Source of the DNA: Chitinophaga polysaccharea
Lineage (GTDB): Bacteria > Bacteroidota > Bacteroidia > Chitinophagales > Chitinophagaceae
Reading direction: 5' to 3'
Assembly (NCBI RefSeq): GCF_007829335.1
Contig: NZ_VIWO01000005.1
Span: 496,001-560,000 of the forward strand
Length of the DNA: 64,000 bases
Part shown: positions 28,496-36,057 of the stretch, piece by piece
Layout of the letters: every line of letters begins with the position of its first letter
How positions within the stretch are numbered: the first letter of the stretch is position 1
Program-made: the position numbers and the translations under genes
Notes under the pieces: generated by a model
Database searches by the model: none
What the model was told of the DNA's origin: nothing
What the model saw: the letters and a program-made list of their open reading frames with translations, nothing else

Positions 28496-29299
28496 TTATG
28501 AATACCTGTCTCTCAACAGGTTCATCATATATACATTCACCTGCCATTGATCCACTACTGGCTTACCCGTTGATGGCTCATATACCATATAGGGATAAGG
28601 ACCAAATTCGGTAGTAATGGTTACTGTTTTCTCTTCACGCTGTAGCCTTGCCACGATATCATCCCACCACGACAAATGTCTGCTTACGGCATATTCCCAT
28701 TGGGCCATACGTGGATCTGACACCTGTGGGCCTTCTGTATACCCCACCCTTGCATGGATATGGTCGGTTCGTTCTATCGCCAGCTGCATCGCGGCGACCT
28801 GGTCTTCCAGGTATGACTCCGCCACGCATACCCAGTGCGAGGCATCCAACGTAATCCGCAATGCCGGTATCTGTTGGAGATAAGTACTCATAATATGCGC
28901 AGCAAAGGAAAACTTGTTACGGTGCGTTTCATGGATTACCAGCCGGCCACAGGCATTGGCTGCATCAATTAACTGCTTATTCTGATGAAAGGAAAAATAG
29001 TCCTTGCCAGTCTGCGAATTGATCTTCACCACAGGATATCCTGCCATCTTCTCCAGCCACTTACAATAATTATCATAATGCTGGGAGAAATCGGCATCAT
29101 TGGTATCGTAATGTTGTGCAATAATTTCCAATCCTGCTTTAGCCGCCAGGTTCCATACCTGCTCCAGCGCCTGCTCTGGCGTATTGAAGGCTATGCCGCA
29201 CTCAATACCATCGTACCCTTCCTCCTTAACCTTTTTAATGAACGCCTCCCACGAAAGTGACTCGCTTCCCCACCGTGGACAAAAAAATTGAATAGCCAT
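28496..29299 (-). CDS. Sugar phosphate isomerase/epimerase-like TIM-barrel protein
   Basis: This is a cytoplasmic protein of 267 residues in the xylose isomerase-like TIM-barrel (AP_endonuc_2) superfamily. Likely metal ligands fall at the expected strand ends: Glu124 (VIHETH), Asp152 (TLDASHW), His182 (HIHARVG) and Glu231 (TTEFGPYPY). Such enzymes isomerise or epimerise free sugars, keto-sugars or inositols. It lies 6 bp after a PhyH-type dioxygenase gene in the porter operon, which suggests it acts on the imported sugar or its oxidised product. The exact substrate is unknown. A short hairpin at 28333-28348 lies beyond its stop. Confidence 0.85.
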   Translation of the reverse strand: MAIQFFCPRWGSESLSWEAFIKKVKEEGYDGIECGIAFNTPEQALEQVWNLAAKAGLEIIAQHYDTNDADFSQHYDNYCKWLEKMAGYPVVKINSQTGKDYFSFHQNKQLIDAANACGRLVIHETHRNKFSFAAHIMSTYLQQIPALRITLDASHWVCVAESYLEDQVAAMQLAIERTDHIHARVGYTEGPQVSDPRMAQWEYAVSRHLSWWDDIVARLQREEKTVTITTEFGPYPYMVYEPSTGKPVVDQWQVNVYMMNLLRDRYS

Positions 29300-29305
29300 A
29301 TTGTT

Positions 29306-30178
29306 CTAAATACTTTTTATTATTCTTAACACCTCCGGACGGAGATAGGGTTTGTTTGCATCTACTGTCCCTTTCCAGGTATAAGGGTCTTCGCCGGATA
29401 TCATTACAATATCCCGGAGATCCTCCGTTGGTGGCAACTTCCCGTCCTGATCCCAGGGCAACATCGATTCGGCGCTCATGTAATGATTGACCAGCGCGCT
29501 GCGGAAACAACCGGTCGTTTTGTTACGCAGCGAACTATGCAAAGTATACCCATTAAAAAACACGACGGACCCACTCTTCACTTCCACTGGCACCGGCTGT
29601 TCCGGGCATCCGGATACATCCACCGTATCTACATCGGCATATTCATCACTGTTGTTGGGCACTCTTGACATAATGTAACCCGGTCGTCCGGGAATGATCC
29701 ATAAACAGCCGTTTTCAATTGTAGCATCATCAATGGCAATCCATACGCCTGTCAGCGAGCGGTCGCGGGTGGGGATATAATATTCATCCTGGTGCCACGA
29801 TTGCCCTGCTTTTCCGGGCCCTTTCACAAATAACATCGACTGCATGCATTTTACGTTACTGCTGATGATGCTTTGTAAGGTCTTTACTATTTTTTCATGG
29901 AACAAGTAATGGTAGATCACAGGAGATATTTTATGTGGAAAATGGATGGCAACATATTTTCTCAATACGTCTTCATCCGTCATACCGGCCTCCACATCGA
30001 GCAGCCCTTCCAGTTGGCCGCGCTCCCCCCTGAAGATGGCAGCCGTTTCCTTTTTCAACGCTGCTATTTCCTCCGGTTGCAACAAAGAAGGTGCAACCAG
30101 GTAGCCGTTATCAGCATAAAAGGAAATATTCTCCCTGCTAATACCAGCTGCTGCTATAAAAGCATGTTCATTGTTCAT
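29306..30178 (-). CDS. Phytanoyl-CoA dioxygenase (PhyH)-family Fe(II)/2-oxoglutarate oxygenase
   Basis: This is a predicted cytoplasmic non-haem iron oxygenase of 290 residues. The double-stranded beta-helix core carries the HxD pair His129/Asp131 (SWHQDEYY), the distal His214 (NGYTLHSS) and Arg226 for 2-oxoglutarate. ENGCLWIIPGRPG is the usual family segment. PhyH homologues hydroxylate or demethylate many small molecules. Here the gene is 5 bp from a sugar porter and 6 bp from a sugar isomerase, so the substrate is likely a modified sugar or polyol. It has a diverged relative at 32971-33966. Confidence 0.88.
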   Translation of the reverse strand: MNNEHAFIAAAGISRENISFYADNGYLVAPSLLQPEEIAALKKETAAIFRGERGQLEGLLDVEAGMTDEDVLRKYVAIHFPHKISPVIYHYLFHEKIVKTLQSIISSNVKCMQSMLFVKGPGKAGQSWHQDEYYIPTRDRSLTGVWIAIDDATIENGCLWIIPGRPGYIMSRVPNNSDEYADVDTVDVSGCPEQPVPVEVKSGSVVFFNGYTLHSSLRNKTTGCFRSALVNHYMSAESMLPWDQDGKLPPTEDLRDIVMISGEDPYTWKGTVDANKPYLRPEVLRIIKSI

Positions 30179-30183
30179 AAAAA

Positions 30184-31587
30184 TTATTTTGATGGGAAAA
30201 ATAATGTCTCGATCTCTTCCAATGATTTACCCTTCGTTTCTTTTACCCTGGTAAACATGTACCAGCATGCAATAAGACATATTCCCGCGTAACAATACAT
30301 GGTGGCGGCAGTGCCCAGCTGACGGGCCATCACCGGAAACGTATAAGTAACTATAAAGTCAGCCAGCCAGAGCGCCAGCGTGGCAACCGACATCGCAAGT
30401 CCTCTTACCCGGTTAGGGAAAATCTCGCTGAGGTACACCCACGTAACCGCTCCCAGTGTACAGCCAAAAGATGCAACATATAGCAACGTAAAGGCCAACA
30501 CAATATAATGGTCGAAATAAGATAGCTGAAAACAAGCCCCCACGGCCATCAAAGACACCGTCATAGTCAGACTCCCGATAAGAAAAAACATTTTTCTACC
30601 GAGCCGGTCTACAAAACCGATGGCAAACAGTGTAGCCAATACCGTTACAATACCCACACCAATGGTCTGCATCAGGGAAGATGATCCACTGATGCCTGTT
30701 TGCCGGAAGATGACCGGCGCATAATAGATAATCGCATTAATACCTGTTATCTGCTGAAATACGGCAATGAGTATTCCCAGCCACAGTACGGCGCGGTACT
30801 TCATGCTGAACAGTTCCTTAACAGATGAGTGAGACGCTTGCTGGTAACTTTTTTGTATAGCCTCCATCTCCGCTTCCAACGGCGCCTCGCCATGTATCTT
30901 CTCCAACACGGTTTTTGCCTCCTGCTGCCGCCCGCGCCTGATCAGCCACCTCGGTGTTTCAGGCACCACTAGCAAAAAGGCCAGGAATAATACCGACGGA
31001 ACAGCTTGAGACGCAAACATCCAGCGCCAGTTATTTTCGCCGGTGTGGTCCAGCAACAGGTTGGAACAATATGCCAGCAATATGCCGGAAGCGATCGCCA
31101 TCTGGTAGAAAGCCACCAGCCGGCCTCTTAGCCTGGCCGGAGCCATTTCTGCTATATACATCGGTGATACCAGCGCCGCAGCACCTACACCCAAACCTCC
31201 CAGCAACCGGAAGAAAACAAACCAGTGCAACTGCTCCGATAAACCAGCACCTATGCCCGAGGCAGCAAAAAGCAATGCACACACCACCAGCACCAAACGC
31301 CTGCCATATCGGTCTGCCGCCCCGCCAGCCAGCAAAGAGCCCGCAGCGCAGCCAATTAATATCGCGCCTACCGCCCATCCCAACAAGTATTCATCCAGCG
31401 AAAAATACGCTGAAATATAAGGGATGGCTCCCGATATCACCGCAGTATCAAATCCAAATAATAATCCCCCTAACGCTGCCACGCAGGTAAACAGCCAGAT
31501 ATACCGCCGGTTCACACCAGCGGCTATCGGCTCCATTCTTTGTAAATCGACAGTTGTGACAGTTGAAGGTATACCTGGACTTTCCAT
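30184..31587 (-). CDS. MFS sugar porter
   Basis: This is an inner-membrane sugar/proton symporter of 467 residues with twelve predicted helices. Family marks are LLFGFDTAVISGA in helix 1, DRYGRR after helix 2, VVPETPRWLIRRGR after helix 6, QQITGINAIIYYAP in helix 7 and a final KGKSLEEIE. The chosen ATG 31587 adds about 28 residues before helix 1, which is normal. It is the first gene of the operon porter, dioxygenase, isomerase, beta-helix. A tandem repeat that fits an AraC-type site lies 126 bp upstream, so the XylR-type protein next door probably controls it. The transported sugar is unknown. Confidence 0.92.
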   Translation of the reverse strand: MESPGIPSTVTTVDLQRMEPIAAGVNRRYIWLFTCVAALGGLLFGFDTAVISGAIPYISAYFSLDEYLLGWAVGAILIGCAAGSLLAGGAADRYGRRLVLVVCALLFAASGIGAGLSEQLHWFVFFRLLGGLGVGAAALVSPMYIAEMAPARLRGRLVAFYQMAIASGILLAYCSNLLLDHTGENNWRWMFASQAVPSVLFLAFLLVVPETPRWLIRRGRQQEAKTVLEKIHGEAPLEAEMEAIQKSYQQASHSSVKELFSMKYRAVLWLGILIAVFQQITGINAIIYYAPVIFRQTGISGSSSLMQTIGVGIVTVLATLFAIGFVDRLGRKMFFLIGSLTMTVSLMAVGACFQLSYFDHYIVLAFTLLYVASFGCTLGAVTWVYLSEIFPNRVRGLAMSVATLALWLADFIVTYTFPVMARQLGTAATMYCYAGICLIACWYMFTRVKETKGKSLEEIETLFFPSK

Positions 31588-31712
31588 TAACAGTTGTTTG
31601 TTATCAAAACGAGGAATAAAACAGCGCTATGCTAACGCAATGTTGGCTGATAGCTTCAATATAGCGCTATTGATTAGGACGGTAAATTATTCTAATCCCC
31701 GTTTCTACCGAA

Positions 31713-31747
31713 TGTCATTTTGCGAAAAAAAGCAGTCAATTTGCGGC
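31713..31747 (-). promoter_or_regulatory. Tandem direct repeat, probable XylR/AraC-type operator of the porter operon
   Basis: Two copies of one word, TGTCATTTTGCGAA (31713-31726) and AGTCAATTTGCGGC (31734-31747), start 21 bp apart, that is two helical turns. The same arrangement recurs at 34031-34065. AraC-type activators bind such direct repeats upstream of promoters. The site lies between the xylR stop and the porter start. Confidence 0.65.
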
Positions 31748-31754
31748 CGGCATT

Positions 31755-32909
31755 TCACTTGAAGCGGCTCCTGTATATTTTTGGGGTAATGCCTGCATAC
31801 CCCCTGAAATACCGCGTAATATTATCCAGGTTTCTAAAGTTCATCTCGCAGGCAATTTGTTGTACGGTAAACCGTGAATGTTCGAGTAAATACTTGATCC
31901 GCTCTACCCGCACCTTTTTAATCTCTTCCAGTATTGAACTTTGTAACAACAGGTGGAACCTTTTTTCCAGGGCTCTTCTCGACAATGTAGTAGCTTTCAC
32001 CACATCCAGCACCGTAATATCTTTCACCGGTGCTGCATTGGCGATATAATGCAGGGCCACCCGCACCTGCTCATCATTGACCGCCATCGCATTCGTAGAA
32101 TTCCTTGCGATGACTGCTGTTGGTTTCATACCAATGATACCGGGAGGCCTTTCCTTGAATTCGATCCAGCGGCTCAGCGCCATTGCGGCCTGAGTGCCGG
32201 CCAGCCTCGCGTTATGGTCAATGCTGGATAACGTAGGACTCGATATTTCACAGATCATCTCATCGTTGTCGGCCCCCAGGATAGAAAGATCATCCGGTAC
32301 CCTTATCCCCAACGTCTTCGCCGCTTCGAGCAATTGGGTGCTCAACTCATCCGTGACCGAAAAAACAGCACAAGGCCTGGGCAGCCTGGCCAACCATTTC
32401 GCCAGCTTACCGGGAAGGTCTTCCCATAACAAATGGGTATTATCGAAATTAAAGCTATGCACACCATAACCAGCATTTTCTATATACTTAACATAAGCCG
32501 CTTCCCGCTCCTGCGACCATTTGAAATCCTTGAACCCCAGGAAGGCAAAATTACTATACCCCTTCGGAATGAAATAAGCGGCCGCCAGATCGCCAACAGC
32601 ATAATTATCTCCCCACACATTCACCTGCTCTACATAAGGACTGGTATGCGGTAATATGATCAGGGGAACCTTCAACCGGAACAGTTGTTTAAGACCATCC
32701 ATCTCCCTTGTGATGATACCATCCGGCTTCCATGCTTTTACCCGCTCAATGAGGCGATGCTGGTGATCGGCGTGTATGAATTTCGGGGAAAAGAAAAAGA
32801 AAAGGAACTTGTCGTGGATTTTATTGAAATCCGCGATACCAGTTAGTATATCACGATCGTAGGCCCTGGAAGCATCCAGCAATACCGCCACTTTTTGCTT
32901 AGTCTTCAC
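31755..32909 (-). CDS. XylR-type transcriptional regulator (sugar-binding domain plus AraC HTH)
   Basis: This is a cytoplasmic regulator of 384 residues. Residues about 5-275 form a LacI/periplasmic-binding-protein-like sugar sensor (KVAVLLDASRAYDRDILTGI, FSVTDELSTQLLEAAKTLGI, LSILGADNDEMICEISSPTL). Residues about 285-384 are an AraC-type double helix-turn-helix (TTLSRRALEKRFHLLL, TVQQIACEMNFRNLDNITRY). This is the architecture of XylR from Enterobacteria, an activator for sugar catabolism. It lies between two copies of the tandem direct repeat and is 61 bp downstream of a PhyH gene. It most likely senses the sugar handled by this locus. Confidence 0.9.
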   Translation of the reverse strand: MKTKQKVAVLLDASRAYDRDILTGIADFNKIHDKFLFFFFSPKFIHADHQHRLIERVKAWKPDGIITREMDGLKQLFRLKVPLIILPHTSPYVEQVNVWGDNYAVGDLAAAYFIPKGYSNFAFLGFKDFKWSQEREAAYVKYIENAGYGVHSFNFDNTHLLWEDLPGKLAKWLARLPRPCAVFSVTDELSTQLLEAAKTLGIRVPDDLSILGADNDEMICEISSPTLSSIDHNARLAGTQAAMALSRWIEFKERPPGIIGMKPTAVIARNSTNAMAVNDEQVRVALHYIANAAPVKDITVLDVVKATTLSRRALEKRFHLLLQSSILEEIKKVRVERIKYLLEHSRFTVQQIACEMNFRNLDNITRYFRGYAGITPKIYRSRFK

Positions 32910-32970
32910 ATTGTTGGTAATTTATAACATCATACACGTACACAAAGGTCATCTAATTTCCGGAAACATT

Positions 32971-33966
32971 TCAACGAGAAGACAACACGTTATACTTACA
33001 AGGATACAGCGTTGCGGCATCCACCTTTGGCACTGCGCGCAGCAAGGACTCCAGCTCACTGCTTTCCTTAAACAACAAAGGAAAATGCCTGCTGGTAAGC
33101 GCTACATCATGCGGCATAGGCGGGAAGTGACGTAATGCCTCCAGCCGCTCATAGTTATTTATATTACTCAGGGTACCGTCTGCCATAGCATTCAGCACAA
33201 TAGCCCGCCTTGGCCGTTCTGAATAATTCGCATAGGAACCATGCATCATGAGTGGATGATGGAAGCTCGCATATCCCCTGGGCAATTCATTGGCAACTTT
33301 TTTATCAAAAATACGCACCTGCTCTTCACTCAAAACGCCCCGCACTGCATCCATATCGCCTGTTAACCCGGTAATGGGCAGCAGTCCCCACTGATGGCTA
33401 CCTGGCACATAATAAAGGCAACCATTTTCCGTATTGGCATCATCCAGCCCGATCCAACAGGTAAGATGATGCATCGGCTTAGTGAAAGTCCAATAAGAAA
33501 AATCCTGGTGCCAGGCCACTACGCCGCCATGCCTTGCCGGTTTGCAAAATAGCTGATCGTGAAAAAGCCGGAAAGGAACGCCCAGCAATTGATACGCCGC
33601 CATCCGGTAGGCCGGGCTCCAGATCAGGTCATGAAATCCGGGCGTGATCCGCCATCCGCCGATAGCATGAAAAAGCACTTTATCCGGATCTTCCGATTCA
33701 TTACTTTCATAATGGAAGAACAATTCTTTTTCCTTTTCACCGGGCGTTTGCAACTGCTCCAACTCCTTATTGAGCACATCCACCTGGTTAGCACTGAGCA
33801 AAGGTATGCCGGAGATATATCCGTTTTCCTGGAAATCGCGTACCTGTGCTTCACTCAGTATGTATGGTTCCCAGTCTTTCGCAGACAGCGGTTGAGGAAA
33901 GAGGTCTCCAACCGGACCACCGTGGTCCGCCAAATCAAATGACAATGTTGATACTTGTATTTTCAT
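32971..33966 (-). CDS. Phytanoyl-CoA dioxygenase (PhyH)-family oxygenase, second copy
   Basis: This is a predicted Fe(II)/2-oxoglutarate oxygenase of 331 residues, cytoplasmic. Metal ligands are His153/Asp155 (AWHQDFSYW) and His242 (LMMHGSYANYS), with Arg253 or Arg254 for 2-oxoglutarate. ENGCLYYVPGSHQWG is the usual PhyH segment. It is only distantly like the 290-residue PhyH gene of the neighbouring operon, so the two probably act on different substrates or steps. It heads a likely operon with xylR and has the tandem AraC-type repeat 65 bp upstream. Confidence 0.88.
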   Translation of the reverse strand: MKIQVSTLSFDLADHGGPVGDLFPQPLSAKDWEPYILSEAQVRDFQENGYISGIPLLSANQVDVLNKELEQLQTPGEKEKELFFHYESNESEDPDKVLFHAIGGWRITPGFHDLIWSPAYRMAAYQLLGVPFRLFHDQLFCKPARHGGVVAWHQDFSYWTFTKPMHHLTCWIGLDDANTENGCLYYVPGSHQWGLLPITGLTGDMDAVRGVLSEEQVRIFDKKVANELPRGYASFHHPLMMHGSYANYSERPRRAIVLNAMADGTLSNINNYERLEALRHFPPMPHDVALTSRHFPLLFKESSELESLLRAVPKVDAATLYPCKYNVLSSR

Positions 33967-34030
33967 AACGACGCTTTGATAGATAAAAGAAGTGTGTCAG
34001 CAATATATAAGAAAACGTTAGCACCAGGAT

Positions 34031-34065
34031 TGTCTGATTGCGAAAAAAAACTGTCTTTTTGCGAA
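34031..34065 (-). promoter_or_regulatory. Tandem direct repeat, probable XylR/AraC-type operator of the phyH-xylR operon
   Basis: TGTCTGATTGCGAA (34031-34044) and TGTCTTTTTGCGAA (34052-34065) start 21 bp apart. The word and the spacing match the site at 31713-31747. Its place upstream of the gene that precedes xylR suggests autoregulation. Confidence 0.7.
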
Positions 34066-34101
34066 TAACTTCAGGTACTATAAAACGTTCGCTAAAACAG
34101 C

Positions 34102-34130
34102 AGGCCCCCCGGAAACGGGAGGCCCTTTTT
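34102..34130 (-). terminator. Hairpin terminator after the susC-susD operon
   Basis: A 9-bp stem around GGCCCCCCG / CGGGAGGCC with a 4-base loop lies 33 bp beyond the susD stop. The mismatch on the plus strand becomes a G-U pair on the minus strand. A T5 run follows on the plus side and a TTTT lies a few bases beyond the stem on the minus side, so it can work for minus-strand transcripts. Confidence 0.65.
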
Positions 34131-34162
34131 CATTCTATTAACTACCGATTATTGGTCTAAAC

Positions 34163-36040
34163 TTATTGAAACGGATCAAATGTACCTCCCCACATCATAT
34201 TCTGCTGTAGTTTTGGATTCCTTGATAAAAAGCTATAGGGCAATCCGTATATATACATCTTGTCCGGGATAGCCAGGTTATCTTTGTCGGTAGTGATTAC
34301 GGTGTAATTAAATTTGTTGTATACTTTATTGATATCCGCCATCGGCGCAGGATCGGTTTCTCCCGGCTTCAGTGTAACAGCCAGGCCATGCCGCTGCTTT
34401 CCTCTCAGCAAATCAAATCTTTTCCAGCGGCGAAGATCATCCCAGCGCTTGCCCTCAAAGGCGAATTCAACAAAACGTTCATCCTGGTAAGCTTTACGGA
34501 TATCGTCGGTACTGGCTGCGGTGATACCATAATTGCCTGTTCCCTGGGAAATGCCGGCGCGCTGCCGGATATCATACAGTACCTGCAATGCCTCGCTGGT
34601 TTTACCCAGCTCATTAGCCGCCTCACCATAGTTCATCAGCACCTCTGCATACCGTATCTCCGGCCAGTCTACATCAGATTGCTCTACGTTGGGTGCATGC
34701 CTGTCTACCCCTTTCAACTTTAGGAAGAAACAGTTCAGCTCACCCATGCCCTGGCCAATCCAGTTGCCATCGGTCACAATGGAATTGAGGGTACCTGTTA
34801 CGCCACCGGCTGGCGTAAAGGTGGGATTGGTCAGATAGGTCCAATAGTATTCATTTTTATTCACCATCTTGGGCGTAAACTGGACCGGGGCGCCGTTATA
34901 GTAGATCGTAGCATAAAAGCGGTCGTCCCTGTTTTGGAAGAAGGTAGGATAGTTAGCATCTGATGGTACGAAACGACTGCCATTCTTCATCGGGAATGCA
35001 TTGACCAGCTCCAGGGAGGGCGCGTCATTGTCCCAATCGTCGGCCGAATAACGTAGTGGCGCGTTTCCGGGCGCCGCATAAAATGCATCCGGGAAGGTGA
35101 AGCGCCGTACCATTACCTGCTCCTTGTTCATCTCTGTATTCCAGATTTCACCGTACACGGGGTATAGTCCCTTTCCTACTCCTGCCAGGAAATTTTTAGC
35201 GGCCAGGTTGGCATCATAGGCCATTTGCCAGGTAGCTATCCCATTCAATCCATTAAACAACGGGCTGGCAAAAAACAGTAATACCCTACCCTTGAAAGCC
35301 ATCGCTATTCCCTTATCGATCCGTCCAACATCCGCGCCCTTCCAGCTGTCTGGCAGTGCGGCGATCGCGTCATCCAAGTCTTTCAATATCTGCTTTACAC
35401 ATTCTGAAGTCTTGTTACGTGGCATTTGCACCTGCGAAAGATCGCTCACCGCCGCCTGCGGTGTGAGGATCAGGGGCACGCCGCCAACATCTTTCACCAG
35501 CTTATAATAAGCCCAGGCACGCCAGAATAATGCCTGTCCTTTGATCTGGTTCTTTGACTCCTGCGCAAAGGTGGCCTTGTCGATATTGGCGAGTACATTA
35601 TTGCACGTGCGGATATCCCCGAAGGTATTTACGGCCCAGTTCAGGCGCACGCCGGCAGCGGCATTATCGTAGTTTTCCAGCCAGTCGTAGGTAGCGGTGC
35701 CCAACAATACTTTATCGGAATAACGATGCGGAGATATCGCCTCATCGGTACCATTACCGTTCCCAAAATTTACAAATTGCCAGTTCTTTACCCAGCCATC
35801 CCAAAACCAGTTATTATACACCCTGGAACAGCCGCCAGGGTTGCCCATCCCATACGGCCAGCAAGGCATCAGGTCATAGTAAACCGTATCCAGGTAAGCT
35901 GTTGCAGCCCGCTCTGATCCCCATACCTGCTCATTGGTAAGGGCATTCAGTGGATCTCTTTCCAATATTTTCCGGCAGCTGGCAAAACTTGCCAGCACCA
36001 GGATGGCCAATAATATATATTTTAAAATGTTGCTTTTCAT
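34163..36040 (-). CDS. SusD/RagB-family surface lipoprotein
   Basis: This is a ligand-binding surface lipoprotein of 625 residues. The signal peptide ends at Cys22 (VLASFASC then RKI) from ATG 36040; the open frame to 36058 would overlap the susC stop. SusD marks include ALTNEQVWGSERAATAYLDT, KGQALFWRAWAYYKLVKDVG and VPLIL, and near the C-terminus RYAEVLMNYGEAANELGKTS and YQDERFVEFAFEGKRWDDLR. It is longer than the average SusD. It pairs with the SusC just upstream and ends the sigma-fecR-susC-susD unit. The sugar is presumably the one consumed by the neighbouring operon. Confidence 0.92.
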   Translation of the reverse strand: MKSNILKYILLAILVLASFASCRKILERDPLNALTNEQVWGSERAATAYLDTVYYDLMPCWPYGMGNPGGCSRVYNNWFWDGWVKNWQFVNFGNGNGTDEAISPHRYSDKVLLGTATYDWLENYDNAAAGVRLNWAVNTFGDIRTCNNVLANIDKATFAQESKNQIKGQALFWRAWAYYKLVKDVGGVPLILTPQAAVSDLSQVQMPRNKTSECVKQILKDLDDAIAALPDSWKGADVGRIDKGIAMAFKGRVLLFFASPLFNGLNGIATWQMAYDANLAAKNFLAGVGKGLYPVYGEIWNTEMNKEQVMVRRFTFPDAFYAAPGNAPLRYSADDWDNDAPSLELVNAFPMKNGSRFVPSDANYPTFFQNRDDRFYATIYYNGAPVQFTPKMVNKNEYYWTYLTNPTFTPAGGVTGTLNSIVTDGNWIGQGMGELNCFFLKLKGVDRHAPNVEQSDVDWPEIRYAEVLMNYGEAANELGKTSEALQVLYDIRQRAGISQGTGNYGITAASTDDIRKAYQDERFVEFAFEGKRWDDLRRWKRFDLLRGKQRHGLAVTLKPGETDPAPMADINKVYNKFNYTVITTDKDNLAIPDKMYIYGLPYSFLSRNPKLQQNMMWGGTFDPFQ

Positions 36041-36057
36041 GGTTGCACTTTTTAGCA

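Noticed and set aside
30954-31490. A 178-residue plus-strand open frame rich in Pro and Arg
   Set aside because: It is antisense to the MFS porter, and its composition is what a shadow of a membrane protein gene gives.
31623-31670. Two copies of AGCGCTAT 40 bp apart near the porter gene
   Set aside because: The words are short and partly self-palindromic, and no second locus in the window carries the same pair.
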